Counted from the stretch's first letter, positions 18,366 through 28,142 are shown. The stretch: DNA of 64,000 nucleotides from JANMCE01 sp031410595 (GCA_031410595.1 JANNZM010000135.1:1-64000); one strand, 5' to 3'. Numbers and translations are program-made. Notes: generated by a model from the letters alone, not told the origin.

Positions 18366-19610
18366 ATGCAACAGTTGGATGATGATCGGCGGCACAGCCT
18401 GCGCCGGATGAAACTGTTGGCGCTCAGCCTGCTATTCGGCGCCGCCGTGGTGTTCATCGTCACGCGGCTGCTGGAGAAGAACCACCCGTGGCTCGGCTAC
18501 GTGCGGGCCACGGCCGAGGCTGCCATGGTTGGCGCGTTCGCCGACTGGTTCGCAGTAACCGCGCTGTTCCGTCATCCACTCGGGCTTCCTATTCCGCACA
18601 CGGCCATCATCCCGACCCGCAAGAACGAGATCGGGGAGAGCCTGGGCCAGTTCATCGAGGAGAACTTCCTGTCCGATGCAGCGGTGGCCGAAAAGTTGCA
18701 GGGAGCCCACATTGCGGCCCGAGGGTCGGCCTGGTTGAGTCAGCCCGCCCATGCACAGCGAGTCACGGCGCAGGTGGCAAAGGGCATCGGCGGCATCGTA
18801 GAAGTTGTCAGTAGCGCCGATGTGCAGGAGCTTATGGATCAGGCCATTACCAACCGGGTTCGGTCGGTACCAATGGCGCCGCTGGCCGGACGGGCACTCG
18901 ACGTCATGACCGAATCGGGCCGTCATCACGAACTGCTCGAGTCCGTGCTGAGGGGCGTGAGCAATCTGCTGCGTGATCAGCGCGAGACATTCCGCTCGCG
19001 GCTCGCAGGTGAGTCACCGTGGTGGGTGCCCGAGTCGATCGACGACAAGATCTTCGACAAGATCTTCAACGGCGTGCAGTCGTTCCTGAGCGATGTGCTG
19101 GCCGACCCCAACCATGGGTTGCGTCTTCACGTCGACGGCCGCCTCGCTGCGCTGGTGGAGGACCTCAAGTCGTCACCCGAAATGGCAGCCAGGGCCGAGG
19201 AACTGAAGGAAGAGTTTCTGCACCACCCTGCGGTTCGAACGTGGACCGCGTCGCTGTGGACCGATCTCAAGCAGGCACTCATCGATCAGAGCGATGACCC
19301 GTCGTCGGTCATGCACCAGCGCATTGCCCACACTCTTCGCCGCACCGCCGAGTCGGTGCAGGCCGACCCGGAGCTACAGGCCAAGGTCGACCAGTGGATT
19401 GGCTCTGCGGTGAGCTACATCGTGCAGCAGTACCGCCACGAAGTCGGCAACCTCATCTCGTCCACCGTGCGCACATGGGATCCGCAGGACACCAGTGAGC
19501 GCTTCGAATTGCAGATCGGCCGGGACCTGCAATTCATCCGGATCAACGGCACCATCGTCGGCGGCCTCGTCGGCCTAGTGATCTACACCGTCAGCCAGGT
19601 CCTGGGCTGA
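18366..19610 (+). CDS. DUF445 family membrane-anchored protein
   Basis: A 414-residue member of the DUF445 (YjiN-like) family. One N-terminal helix (LLALSLLFGAAVVFIVTRLL) is followed by the signature EAAMVGAFADWFAVTALFRH with PLGLPIPHTAIIPTRKNEIG, a long helical middle with predicted coiled-coil character, and a second helix at the very end (IVGGLVGLVIYTVSQVLG). I start it at ATG 18366, which has GGAG at good spacing; an upstream GTG at 18324 adds 14 unsupported residues. Function is unknown in the family; both termini at the membrane suggest an envelope role. Confidence 0.88.
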   Translation: MQQLDDDRRHSLRRMKLLALSLLFGAAVVFIVTRLLEKNHPWLGYVRATAEAAMVGAFADWFAVTALFRHPLGLPIPHTAIIPTRKNEIGESLGQFIEENFLSDAAVAEKLQGAHIAARGSAWLSQPAHAQRVTAQVAKGIGGIVEVVSSADVQELMDQAITNRVRSVPMAPLAGRALDVMTESGRHHELLESVLRGVSNLLRDQRETFRSRLAGESPWWVPESIDDKIFDKIFNGVQSFLSDVLADPNHGLRLHVDGRLAALVEDLKSSPEMAARAEELKEEFLHHPAVRTWTASLWTDLKQALIDQSDDPSSVMHQRIAHTLRRTAESVQADPELQAKVDQWIGSAVSYIVQQYRHEVGNLISSTVRTWDPQDTSERFELQIGRDLQFIRINGTIVGGLVGLVIYTVSQVLG

Positions 19611-19836
19611 CGGACTCAAACCAATTCCTGCCTGCAGTAGCGCTCGGTCGGTGCTAACAATGGTTGTGTCGGTGCGTCCTCCGCAGCCAGGGAAACAGAT
19701 TTGTCCCTCAGCCTTATCGCTGCATCCGAGTGCACCACGAGAGCCGGTTCGACGCGGTGCCCTCGCTGTTTAGGCAGCCGATGCCGGCCTGGCTGGCACC
19801 AGGAGCACCTGGGCCACCCGGCAAAGTCGGCGCACG

Positions 19837-20682
19837 TTACGGCATGAGGATGACATTGTCGATGAGGCGCACGTCACCTATCCAAATAGCGATGGCGAGC
19901 AGGGTCGGGCCGTGGAGTCGATGCACGGGTTGCAGCGAGTCTGGATCGCGCACGTCGATGTACTCCACCTGCGCCAGGCGTTGGTGACCGATCTCCTGCG
20001 CGGCCATACCGGCGATGACAGCGGCGGAAGTTTCTCCGTCGGCCACCGCGCCAACCGCGACGTTGATGGCGTCCGGAACACAGCGTGCTGCGAACCGTTC
20101 GGCCCGCGAGAGGCGTGCGTTGCGCGACGACATAGCCAGGCCGTCTTCCTCTCGTACCGTCGCGACGCCCACGATCTCGATGCCGGTATCGAGATCGATC
20201 GCCATCCGGCGGATGATGGCGAGCTGCTGAAAGTCCTTCTGGCCGAACACGCCAACGTGGGGCTTGGCCGCATTGAACAGTTTGGTGACTACGGTGGTCA
20301 CGCCGCGAAAGTGACCGGGGCGACCGGCGCCGCACAAGGGGTCGGCCAACGAGCCGGGCACGACGTAGGTCTCGTAGCCATCGGGGTACATCATTTCCGA
20401 CGTGGGTAGGTAGAGACCATCAACACCGGCCTCACCACACTTCCACGCGTCATCGTCGAGGTTGCGCGGGTACTTGGCGAAGTCATCCGGACGGTTGAAC
20501 TGAATCGGGTTGACAAAGATGCTGACGACAACCTTGTCGGCGTGCTTCTTTGCGATCTCGATGAGATGCATATGGCCGGCGTGGAGCGCGCCCATGGTGG
20601 GGACAATGGCGATGCGATGTCCGGCCGAGCGTTGTTCGTCGGACCACGCGTGCATTGCGGCCGAAGTGAGAAGGCGGCGCAC
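19837..20682 (-). CDS. panC: Pantothenate synthetase
   Basis: ATP-dependent condensation of pantoate with beta-alanine to give pantothenate, the precursor of coenzyme A. Seen: VPTMGALHAGHMHLIEIA with the HxGH nucleotide motif, SIFVNPIQFNRPDDFAKYPR, VVTKLFNAAKPHVGVFGQKD and SSRNARLS near the KMSKS position. I start it at GTG 20682, which shares one base with the panB stop; this gives 281 residues, the normal family size, whereas the longer frame carries 57 spurious residues. It completes a panB-panC operon. Confidence 0.95.
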   Translation of the reverse strand: MRRLLTSAAMHAWSDEQRSAGHRIAIVPTMGALHAGHMHLIEIAKKHADKVVVSIFVNPIQFNRPDDFAKYPRNLDDDAWKCGEAGVDGLYLPTSEMMYPDGYETYVVPGSLADPLCGAGRPGHFRGVTTVVTKLFNAAKPHVGVFGQKDFQQLAIIRRMAIDLDTGIEIVGVATVREEDGLAMSSRNARLSRAERFAARCVPDAINVAVGAVADGETSAAVIAGMAAQEIGHQRLAQVEYIDVRDPDSLQPVHRLHGPTLLAIAIWIGDVRLIDNVILMP

Positions 20683-21518
20683 TACTTGTACGAGTGGGCT
20701 TCGTCGGGGAATTGGCCCGCTTTCACTTCCTGCACGTACGCATCCACCGCAGTGACGGCGGCAGCGCGCAGGTTGCCGTACTGCTTGGCGAAGCGAAGTT
20801 TGAGATCGGCCAGCCCGAGCACGTCGTGGAGCACCAGGACCTGGCCGTCGCAATGCGGACCGGCGCCGATGCCGATGGTGGGGATTTCGAGCATGGCCGT
20901 GATCTCCTGGGCGAGGGTGAACGGAATGCCTTCGAGCACTATGCCCATCGCGCCCGCATCCTGCACGGCGAGGGCATCTTCGATCACCCGTTCACGTGAT
21001 CCGGGAGGGGCGTGGCCGCCGATCTTTTCGCCGCTGGTGCGACCCTGCACCTTGTGCCCGCCCATGCGGTGGTAGCTCTGCGGTGTGAGTCCGATGTGGC
21101 CCATGACCGGAATGTCGACCCGGGCAATTGCTTCGATAGTGGATGCCATGTTCACACCACCCTCCAGCTTGACCACCTGCACCCGACCCTCTTTGATGAG
21201 GCGGATGGAGCTTTCCAAACCTTGTTGTGGGCTGACCTGATACGACCCGAACGGCAGGTCGCCGATGAGCAGTGGTCGGCTCAAACGCCGTGCCACCGTG
21301 CGGCAGTGATACACCATCTGATCCATCGTGACCGGCAGTGTGTTCGGTAGGCCCTGCACCACCATGCCCATCGAGTCACCAACCAGCACACTGTCGATGC
21401 CCGAGCCATCGAGCAGGCCAGCGAACGTCGCCTCGTAGCACGTGATCATGGTGATCTTTTCGCCGCGCCCCTTCATCTCAAGAAAGCGGGGGACCGTGAC
21501 CTTGTCTGGGGTGCTCAC
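20682..21518 (-). CDS. panB: 3-methyl-2-oxobutanoate hydroxymethyltransferase
   Basis: Adds a hydroxymethyl group from methylene-tetrahydrofolate to 2-oxoisovalerate, making ketopantoate. The 278-residue protein has KITMITCYEATFAGLLDGSG, SVLVGDSMGMVVQG with the metal-binding Asp, LLIGDLPFGSYQVSP, VKLEGG, and PVMGHIGLTPQSYHRMGGHK, then IVLEGIP with the catalytic Glu. First gene of panB-panC, overlapping panC by one base. The patatin-like gene lies 10 bp upstream on the same strand, so a longer transcript is possible. Confidence 0.96.
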   Translation of the reverse strand: MSTPDKVTVPRFLEMKGRGEKITMITCYEATFAGLLDGSGIDSVLVGDSMGMVVQGLPNTLPVTMDQMVYHCRTVARRLSRPLLIGDLPFGSYQVSPQQGLESSIRLIKEGRVQVVKLEGGVNMASTIEAIARVDIPVMGHIGLTPQSYHRMGGHKVQGRTSGEKIGGHAPPGSRERVIEDALAVQDAGAMGIVLEGIPFTLAQEITAMLEIPTIGIGAGPHCDGQVLVLHDVLGLADLKLRFAKQYGNLRAAAVTAVDAYVQEVKAGQFPDEAHSYK

Positions 21519-21528
21519 AAACCCGAAC

Positions 21529-22458
21529 TTAGGCGATGAGACGAAGGCGTGGTGTCCGTGACCGGTCGAGCGTGACCTGCGTCATAGCCCGAGCGACGGC
21601 GGGAGCCTTGTTGAGATCCATGTAGTCGGTACCGATGACGCGTCGAGCCGGATAGTTCGGCTCTACCAGGGTGACGCTGACCCCGCGGCGGCGAAGCTGT
21701 CGTCGCTCACGGGCGATGATGGCGTGCAGGCCGAGGCGCAGCGGATGCTCTACCGACGCCGGTCGGCTCAACAACTTCGACGACATCGGCGACACGATGG
21801 TGACGCTTTGCAGGCCGTAGTCGAGCGCAACATCGGCGTTAGTGGGGGAGAAGAAGCCACCGTCGCTGTACTCCTCGCCGTCAATCACGACCGGGCGAAA
21901 CATACCCGGCACCGCGCAGGACGCCGCCGTCGCCGTGACCACCGAGATGCCGTCGTCGGGGCCGAAGACGCGACGCTTCCCCGTGGGCACGTGCACGGCA
22001 CAAATCCGCAATCGGCTCGGCCACCGACCCTGGAACACATCCTCAAACGGTCCAGCGTACGCAAGGAGATCGACTTCGCCGTTGGAGAACAACGACGCGC
22101 TTCGAATGGCGATGCGTTGACGAAAGTCGGGGTAGAGCTTTCGAGGTGTGCGGGGAGGCAAACGAAAATCACCCCAGCCGAGATGGGGCAGCGTCATGAG
22201 CGTGCGCACGGCAAGGTGCAGCGGACTGTGTTGTTCGAGGTTGCCGATACCGTCGATGTCGAACGCTTCGGCCAGGCTGTCGACCGAATATCCGTCGGCC
22301 AACAGGGCCGCCACGATGGCGCCCCCGGAAGTGCCGACGAACAGATCGACGTCTTGCGGATCGCGCCCGGTCTGCTCCCGGAGTGCTCGCAAAACGCTGA
22401 GGTGGTACGCGGGTCCGATAATGCCCCCAGCTCCTAGCACCAGTCCGGTCGCGATCAT
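21529..22458 (-). CDS. Patatin-like phospholipase
   Basis: A 309-residue lipid acyl hydrolase of the patatin family. The oxyanion loop LVLGAGGIIG begins at residue 6, the nucleophile elbow is FVGTSGGAIVAALLADG, and the catalytic Asp lies in YSDGGFFSPTNADVALD, so the Ser-Asp dyad is complete. I start at ATG 22458 because the family glycine loop follows at once; the upstream open frame is Pro/Arg-rich and looks non-coding. Cytoplasmic, with no signal peptide. The substrate, presumably a phospholipid or neutral lipid, is not predictable. It lies 10 bp upstream of panB. Confidence 0.85.
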   Translation of the reverse strand: MIATGLVLGAGGIIGPAYHLSVLRALREQTGRDPQDVDLFVGTSGGAIVAALLADGYSVDSLAEAFDIDGIGNLEQHSPLHLAVRTLMTLPHLGWGDFRLPPRTPRKLYPDFRQRIAIRSASLFSNGEVDLLAYAGPFEDVFQGRWPSRLRICAVHVPTGKRRVFGPDDGISVVTATAASCAVPGMFRPVVIDGEEYSDGGFFSPTNADVALDYGLQSVTIVSPMSSKLLSRPASVEHPLRLGLHAIIARERRQLRRRGVSVTLVEPNYPARRVIGTDYMDLNKAPAVARAMTQVTLDRSRTPRLRLIA

Positions 22459-22594
22459 GGCGCCATTCTTTACCCACTCCCTGTGAGATTGCCAGGGGAA
22501 ATGTAAACAGTGTGTGAGCATCTGTGCTTGCGCGTGAGTCGTGCGGCCTATGCGGGCCAAACAAACATCGGACTGTTGGCAATCGTTGCGATTT

Positions 22595-23845
22595 TCATGA
22601 TTTGGTGGCCAGGTAGCGCACCGTGGCCTCGCCGGTGCGTCGTCCGGAATACAGCGCTCCCTGGATGGAGGCGGTGTCGCGGTGGTCGCCGCAGACGAAT
22701 CGGCCGTCGCCAAGATCGACGCGGCGCTTCGGAGAAAACGGTGGGCGTTGGCTGGGCTGGCCATGGGCGATGGCGTCGGTGCGCAGGTGCTGCCACTGAT
22801 CAACCTGGCTGCCCCACCAGCCGCGTAGCTGTGCCAGCGCGGCCTCGGCGGCTTTCGGGTTGTGTACGCCAGGGAGCACCGCACCAATGAGGGCCTGTCC
22901 GGCGGGTGCATATGCGGCGTTCACGTTGGACATGACGGCCACGTTCATGACCGGACCGCTGTTGGCCCCATCGAGAACGATCAACTTGTCCGGCACGGGC
23001 GGCGTCGGTGCCGCGAACCACGCGCACGTAACGGCGTTCGATCCCATCGCCCGGGTACCGATCAGCTTTGCTGCGGCCGGTCCATCGGTGGCCACGATGA
23101 CCGCACCGGCAGTGACGCTGCGTCCGTCGACGGTGTGCACGGTGTGACCGTCGATCGTTCCGACGGCAGTGTTCAGCGAGATGGTTCCTTCGGGCAGGCG
23201 CGCCGCCATCTGCGCAGGCAACTGGCCCATGCCGAGGCGCGGCACGGTGGCGTCACCTTTCGATAGCGATTGAAAAATCACCTCGAACATCCGGCGCGAT
23301 GTGCCCAGCTCCGGGTCGAGATGAATGCCCGCAAGCAGCGGTCGCAAAAATGTCTCGATCATGCGCGGTGAGAAGCCCTCGGCTCGCAGCGCCGCGATGA
23401 TCGCGATGTCAGCTCGCCGCAGCAACATCGGCGCAGGTGTATGCAAGACCCGTCGGCGCAGGAGACCGATACGCGCCTTGTCGAGCAGCGAACCAATCGG
23501 CGCGAGCGCGGTGGCTGCGGCGTGCTTGGGCTGGCGGAACGGATCGCTCACGATGTAGCCCCGACGGTCCTTCCAAACCAGCGCTCCTGGGTCGAAGCGC
23601 TGGAGGTCGAGGGCCGCCATGTCGACCTGTCGGTCGAGTTCGGGGTAGGCGGTCAGCAAGATCTGAAAGCCGCGGTCGAGCCGAAAACCGTCGACCAGAT
23701 CTGTTCGCACGCGCCCACCAATGCCATCACTCGCCTCGAGAATGACGACGTGTCGCCCTGCATTGATTAGGGGGCGGGCGGCGGCCAGACCTGCAAGACC
23801 CGCCCCGACGATGACGACGTCCGCCGACGTCGGGAACTCGGTCAT
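22595..23845 (-). CDS. FAD-dependent amine oxidase/phytoene-dehydrogenase-like oxidoreductase
   Basis: A 416-residue flavoprotein. The dinucleotide-binding motif VVIVGAGLAGLAAARPLINA is followed by VILEASDGIGGRVRTDLVDG, the double-Arg-type FAD motif of amine oxidases, protoporphyrinogen oxidases and carotenoid desaturases. The C-terminus has FVCGDHRDTASIQGALYSGR and RTGEATVRYL, the family FAD-closing motif. The substrate is unknown. Its ATG overlaps the stop of the TIGR01777 epimerase gene by 4 bp, so the two are co-translated, an arrangement hinting at a shared but unidentified pathway. Confidence 0.85.
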   Translation of the reverse strand: MTEFPTSADVVIVGAGLAGLAAARPLINAGRHVVILEASDGIGGRVRTDLVDGFRLDRGFQILLTAYPELDRQVDMAALDLQRFDPGALVWKDRRGYIVSDPFRQPKHAAATALAPIGSLLDKARIGLLRRRVLHTPAPMLLRRADIAIIAALRAEGFSPRMIETFLRPLLAGIHLDPELGTSRRMFEVIFQSLSKGDATVPRLGMGQLPAQMAARLPEGTISLNTAVGTIDGHTVHTVDGRSVTAGAVIVATDGPAAAKLIGTRAMGSNAVTCAWFAAPTPPVPDKLIVLDGANSGPVMNVAVMSNVNAAYAPAGQALIGAVLPGVHNPKAAEAALAQLRGWWGSQVDQWQHLRTDAIAHGQPSQRPPFSPKRRVDLGDGRFVCGDHRDTASIQGALYSGRRTGEATVRYLATKS

Positions 23846-24732
23846 GCCAAGAGGGCCTTCAACGCGACGTCGAGCGTGGGATGGTTGAAAGTGAAACCAC
23901 TTGAGGTCAGCGTGTGGGGCATCACCTTCTGGCCATCAAGCAAGAGATTCTGCACCAGCTCGGCTCCGAGCAGCATCTTCGGTCCGAACGATGGGATGGG
24001 TAAGAGCGCCGGTCGCTTCACCGTGGCGGCTAGCGTCCTGGTGAACTCGGCGTTAGTCACCGGGTTGGGTGCCGTGAGGTTGACCGCGCCCGATATGTCG
24101 GTGGTGATGAGGTGCATGATGGCGCGCACTTCGTCGTCGAGCGAGATCCAGCTCTGCCATTGCTTGCCGTTGCCGAATCGGCCACCGAAGCCAAGCTTGA
24201 AGATCGGCAGTTGTTTTTTGAGCGCACCACCCTTGGCCGACAACACAATGCCGGTACGGATGTGCGCTACCCGAATGCCCGCGGCCGATGCCGGCGCGGT
24301 GGCGGCTTCCCACTTCATGCAAAGATCGGGAAGAAACCCCGAGCCGACCTTGCTGGCTTCGGTCAACTCCTCGTCACCTCGGTTGCCGTAGATGCCGATA
24401 GCCGAACCCGACACCATCACCGCTGGTTTCTTCGACAAGCCCGACAGTGCTCCGGCGAGAGTAGATGTGCCCTTGATACGGCTCTCAACTAAGTCGGCCT
24501 TGTACGCCGGCGTCCATCGCTTGTCACCGATGCCGGCCCCAGCGAGATGAACAACGGCCCCACAGCCTTCCAGCGATGCTGAATCGATAGTCGTCGCGGC
24601 CGGGTCCCATTTCACTTCGTCGCCCTTGGGTTCTCCCCGCACCAGGCGGATGGGCCGGTGCCCTGCCGCCTGCAACGCAGGGATCAGCGCCGTACCGATA
24701 AGACCGTGGGATCCACTGATGACAACGTCCAT
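23842..24732 (-). CDS. TIGR01777 family (SDR39U1/YfcH-like) epimerase
   Basis: A 296-residue atypical SDR. The N-terminus VVISGSHGLIGTALIPALQA is the family NADP motif; also seen are VVHLAGAGIGDKRWTPAYKA, VMVSGSAIGIYGNRGDEELT and the C-terminal GAELVQNLLLDGQKVMPHTL. The reaction of this family is unknown in bacteria, although members are called nucleoside-diphosphate sugar epimerases by homology. It is the first gene of a two-gene unit with the FAD oxidoreductase (ATGA overlap), and lies 48 bp after the stop of the K+ permease gene on the same strand. Confidence 0.88.
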   Translation of the reverse strand: MDVVISGSHGLIGTALIPALQAAGHRPIRLVRGEPKGDEVKWDPAATTIDSASLEGCGAVVHLAGAGIGDKRWTPAYKADLVESRIKGTSTLAGALSGLSKKPAVMVSGSAIGIYGNRGDEELTEASKVGSGFLPDLCMKWEAATAPASAAGIRVAHIRTGIVLSAKGGALKKQLPIFKLGFGGRFGNGKQWQSWISLDDEVRAIMHLITTDISGAVNLTAPNPVTNAEFTRTLAATVKRPALLPIPSFGPKMLLGAELVQNLLLDGQKVMPHTLTSSGFTFNHPTLDVALKALLA

Positions 24733-24780
24733 CGGTCCAGCTTTGCACCCCCACCGATCAATCGTCGTGCCGACCTCGAA

Positions 24781-26649
24781 CTATTCGACGTGAATCGGTA
24801 CTGAGGTGACGACGGTGTGGGGGCGGTAGAGCAGCTTGGCTTTGAGCTTGAGTGCCGAGCCGTTGTGCAGGAACTGGGTGCGCTTGCGGGTGACGAACTC
24901 GGGGATGACGACGGTGATGATGTCGTGGCTGTACTGGTCATCGAGCTCATCGATGAAGTCCATTACCGGCTTGGTGAGCGCCCGGTACGGGGAGTACAAC
25001 GTCACCAGTTCGACCGGCACGTTGAACTCGTTCCACTGATCCTCAATCTGCTTGCGCTCATGCTCGTCGCTCACCACCGTGACCGCCATAATGCGATCAG
25101 GGTTGAGTGACCGGGCATACGAAAGACCGTTGAGCACGCCCTTGTTGATCGACCCGACCAGCACCACCACGGTGTGTGTCTCACGCGGCGCCCGGTAGTC
25201 GGGCGTGGTGAGCACGGCGCTGCGGGTGCGCTTGTAGTGGTTGCCAATCGACTTGAACATCAGCACCATGAGCGGAATCAGCGCGGCCGGAATCCATGCG
25301 CCCTGCAAGAACTTCGAGTAGACGACGATGAGGGCGATGATGCCGGTGGCGAGGGCGCCAACGGCGTTGATCGTCATGCCCACTTTCCAGTTCGGTTCCT
25401 TGAGGTGAAGGTGGTGTTTCACCATGCCGAACTGACTGAACGTGAACCCGGTGAACACACCAAACGCGTACAACGGAATCAGCTTCGAGATGTCACCGTC
25501 GAACACGACGATCAGAATCGACGCGACAACGGCGAGGAAGATCACACCGTTGGAGTACACGAGCCGATCGCCACGATTGGCGAACTGCCGTGGCAGGAAA
25601 CCGTCCTTCGCGATGATGGACGAGAGTCGGGGGAAGTCGGCGTAGGCGGTGTTGGCCGCCAGGATCAAGATAAAGAACGTCGCAATCTCGGTGAGCCAAA
25701 ACATGAGGCCCTTCCCGCCGTAGATGTGCTGGGCGATAATGCCGATGCCGTTGATGCTGTCGCCTTCACTGCGATACGGCTTCAGCTTCGCCATCAAAAT
25801 CGAAATCATGAGGAAGCACGAACCAAGAATGCCACCCATCCACAAGAGGGTGGTCGCAGCGTTCTTGGACTCCGGTTTTTCGAACGCGGGCACGCCGTTT
25901 GAGATCGCCTCCACCCCGGAGAGCGCGACCGCACCCGATGCAAACGCGCGGAGCAAAATCAGCAAGCCAAGGCTCTTTGCTGGCTTTGCCAGCTCCTTGA
26001 GAGCTTGGTCCGAGAGCAACGACGCTGGCACGGGGCCGAGGTGCTGAACGTAGATTCGGTAGAAACCGCTGCCGATCAGGATGAGCAACATCAATACGTA
26101 GAAGTAGGTCGGTCCCGCAAAGGCCGTACCGGATTCCTTCACCCCGCGCAGGTTCATGACGGTCATGAAGAAGATGCAGAACAAGCAGACGGGCACAACC
26201 CATGCCTTCCCCAGGCTTGGCACGACACCGCGAATGGCGAGCACGCCACCGGCGACAGAAACCGACACCGTCAGGATGTAATCAACGAGCAACGATGACC
26301 CGGCAATGAGCGATGGGATGGTGCCGAGGTTTTCCTTCGACACGATGTAGCTGCCGCCGCCGGACGGATACGCATGAATGGTCTGGCGATACGACGCCAC
26401 CACAATGGCCATCAGGACACAGACAATGATGGCGATCGGAATGGTGGGTTTCCATGCTGCGACCCCGCCGACGCCTATGGCAAAGAGCACCACCATGATT
26501 TCGTCGGTGGCGTAGGCCGTGGAGGAGATGGCGTCGGAGGCAAAGACGGGGAGGGCGATGATCTTGCGGAGGCGGTTGTGGCCCTCATCGGCTGAGGAGA
26601 TCGGCTTGCCAATGAGCACGCGTTTTAGCTTGGGCACGACCGAAACCAT
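24781..26649 (-). CDS. APC-superfamily potassium permease (KimA-like)
   Basis: A 622-residue permease with about 12 membrane helices and a cytoplasmic C-terminal domain of about 150 residues. The N-terminal LPVFASDAISSTAYATDEIM and HAYPSGGGSYIVSKENLG are the core motifs of the KimA/YdaO-type APC family, known for high-affinity K+ uptake in Bacillus. The C-terminal domain starts at THTVVVLVGSINKGVLNGLS. I start at ATG 26649, preceded by AGGTGG, rather than the GTG 15 bp upstream. It is divergent from two TrkA/RCK genes, the same order as Mycobacterium Rv2690c with Rv2691-Rv2692; K+ transport is therefore likely but not proven. Confidence 0.85.
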   Translation of the reverse strand: MVSVVPKLKRVLIGKPISSADEGHNRLRKIIALPVFASDAISSTAYATDEIMVVLFAIGVGGVAAWKPTIPIAIIVCVLMAIVVASYRQTIHAYPSGGGSYIVSKENLGTIPSLIAGSSLLVDYILTVSVSVAGGVLAIRGVVPSLGKAWVVPVCLFCIFFMTVMNLRGVKESGTAFAGPTYFYVLMLLILIGSGFYRIYVQHLGPVPASLLSDQALKELAKPAKSLGLLILLRAFASGAVALSGVEAISNGVPAFEKPESKNAATTLLWMGGILGSCFLMISILMAKLKPYRSEGDSINGIGIIAQHIYGGKGLMFWLTEIATFFILILAANTAYADFPRLSSIIAKDGFLPRQFANRGDRLVYSNGVIFLAVVASILIVVFDGDISKLIPLYAFGVFTGFTFSQFGMVKHHLHLKEPNWKVGMTINAVGALATGIIALIVVYSKFLQGAWIPAALIPLMVLMFKSIGNHYKRTRSAVLTTPDYRAPRETHTVVVLVGSINKGVLNGLSYARSLNPDRIMAVTVVSDEHERKQIEDQWNEFNVPVELVTLYSPYRALTKPVMDFIDELDDQYSHDIITVVIPEFVTRKRTQFLHNGSALKLKAKLLYRPHTVVTSVPIHVE

Positions 26650-26802
26650 AGCTACCGCAGCCACCTGATCGTGATTTCCTGCACGAACCAGATCTCACCG
26701 CGAAGTCACTTGTGACAGTCGGCGCGTTCGTTAGCTTCTGTGAAGTCGGGTGTGGATATGCTCTCCAACGGCCACCATGGGCCGTCCAGGAGGTAGTGCA
26801 TC

Positions 26803-27471
26803 GTGCATGTTGTGATCGTGGGGTGCGGACGGGTTGGCTCGTCCCTTGCCCACAGCTTGGTGGCTGCGGGTCATACCGTCGCCGTGATCGACCGCAACGC
26901 CGAGGCCTTCAGACGGTTGGGAGAAAATTTTGCCGGTCAGACCGTGAACGGCATCGGGTTCGACCGTGATCAGCTCAAGCTGGCCGGCATCGAGCGGGCC
27001 GACGCGGTGGCCGCGGTTACCAGCGGTGACAACTCGAACATCCTCATCGCTCGCGTGGCGCGAGAAACCTTCGGCATTCAGCGAGTCGTCGCACGGATCT
27101 ATGACCCCAAGCGGGCCACGATCTACCAGCGGCTCGGTATCTCCACAGTGGCATCGGTTTCCTGGACAAGCGAGCGGGTGCTCCGTCGGCTCCTGCCCGA
27201 TGAACCGGCCGTTGAGTGGGTTGACCCCAGTGCCAAGCTGATGCTGGTGGAGCGCTCCGTAGGCGCGGCGTGGGCGGGAAGCAAGCTTTCGGTACTCGAG
27301 GAGTCCGGCATCTGCCGGGCCGCAGCGGTTTCGCGTCTTGGCGTGTCGTCGCTCCCATCGGCCAACCTTGTCCTGCAACAGGGTGATCTGCTCTACCTAT
27401 CCGTTCTCGGCGATGCCGTGAATGCACTCGACGCCCACCTGGCTGGGCCTCACGCAGGAGGATCGCACTGA
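26803..27471 (+). CDS. TrkA/RCK potassium-uptake regulatory protein (CeoB-like)
   Basis: A 222-residue RCK protein: a Rossmann NAD(H)-binding TrkA-N domain (VVIVGCGRVGSSLAHSLVAA, DRNAEAF, AVTSGDNSNILIARVARETF, VVARIYDP) followed by a TrkA-C domain of about 80 residues ending GDLLYLSVLGDAV. Such subunits gate K+ transporters in response to bound nucleotide. The start is GTG 26803. The TGA stop shares a base with the next ATG, so the two RCK proteins are made together; the pair faces the divergent permease with 153 bp of intergenic DNA that presumably holds both promoters. Confidence 0.9.
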   Translation: MHVVIVGCGRVGSSLAHSLVAAGHTVAVIDRNAEAFRRLGENFAGQTVNGIGFDRDQLKLAGIERADAVAAVTSGDNSNILIARVARETFGIQRVVARIYDPKRATIYQRLGISTVASVSWTSERVLRRLLPDEPAVEWVDPSAKLMLVERSVGAAWAGSKLSVLEESGICRAAAVSRLGVSSLPSANLVLQQGDLLYLSVLGDAVNALDAHLAGPHAGGSH

Positions 27472-28142
27472 TGCGGGTCATCATCGCCGGAGCCGGAAGT
27501 GTCGGCCGCTACATGGCCGGCCAGTTGCAGTCGGCGGGCCATGAGGTCACGCTGCTCGACCAAGACCCCCGTGTCGTCAAGCGCGGTATCGCTGCGGCCG
27601 ACCCCGCCGGAGTCACGTGGCGTGAGGCCGACGCCTGCGAAGTGAGCAGCCTCGCTGATGCGGGCGCCCAGCACGCCGACGTCATCGCAGCGGTAACGGG
27701 CGACGATGAAGACAACCTGGTTATCTCGTTGCTCGCCAAGCAGGAGTTCGGCGTTCCGCGAGTCGTTGCTCGGGTCAACAATCCGAAGAACGAATGGATG
27801 TTCAACGAGATGTGGGGCGTCGATGTCGCCGTGTCCACACCGCACCTCCTGACGGCGTTGGTGGAAGAAGCAGTGTCGGTCGGGTCGTTCGTGCGCCTGC
27901 TTTCGTTCGAAGGGGGCAAGGCCAAACTGGCCGAAGTCACCCTCGCGGTCGGATCGCCGGCGGTCGATAAGGAGATCTCCGAACTCGGCCTTCCTCGTGA
28001 CTCCACGGTGGTGGCGGTACTGCGCAATGACCACGTCGTGGTACCCCGCGGTGACACCGCCGTACGGGCCGGCGATGAAGTCATCGTGCTGGTCACCACC
28101 GACAGCGAAGACGCGGTGCGCCTCATCCTCACCGGCAACTAA
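27471..28142 (+). CDS. TrkA/RCK potassium-uptake regulatory protein (CeoC-like)
   Basis: A second RCK protein, 223 residues, about the same architecture as its upstream neighbour: VIIAGAGSVGRYMAGQLQSA, DQDPRVVKRG, AVTGDDEDNLVISLLAKQEF, VVARVNNPKNEWMFNEMWGV, then a TrkA-C domain ending RAGDEVIVLVTTDSEDAVR. Together the pair matches CeoB/CeoC of mycobacteria. It overlaps the first gene by one base and is followed after 11 bp by the IPNS-like gene. Confidence 0.9.
   Translation: MRVIIAGAGSVGRYMAGQLQSAGHEVTLLDQDPRVVKRGIAAADPAGVTWREADACEVSSLADAGAQHADVIAAVTGDDEDNLVISLLAKQEFGVPRVVARVNNPKNEWMFNEMWGVDVAVSTPHLLTALVEEAVSVGSFVRLLSFEGGKAKLAEVTLAVGSPAVDKEISELGLPRDSTVVAVLRNDHVVVPRGDTAVRAGDEVIVLVTTDSEDAVRLILTGN

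Noticed and set aside
19611..19836. A degenerate fourth copy of the 42-bp hairpin (TTCCTGC with CTGCAGTAG near 19625)
   Set aside because: Only about a third of the element is recognisable and it does not fold with the same arms, so chance resemblance cannot be excluded.
26650..26802. A c-di-AMP (ydaO-type) riboswitch in the gap before the KimA-like permease
   Set aside because: The gap is only 153 bp and I could not find the conserved ydaO sequence blocks on the minus strand; only the divergent promoters are likely here.
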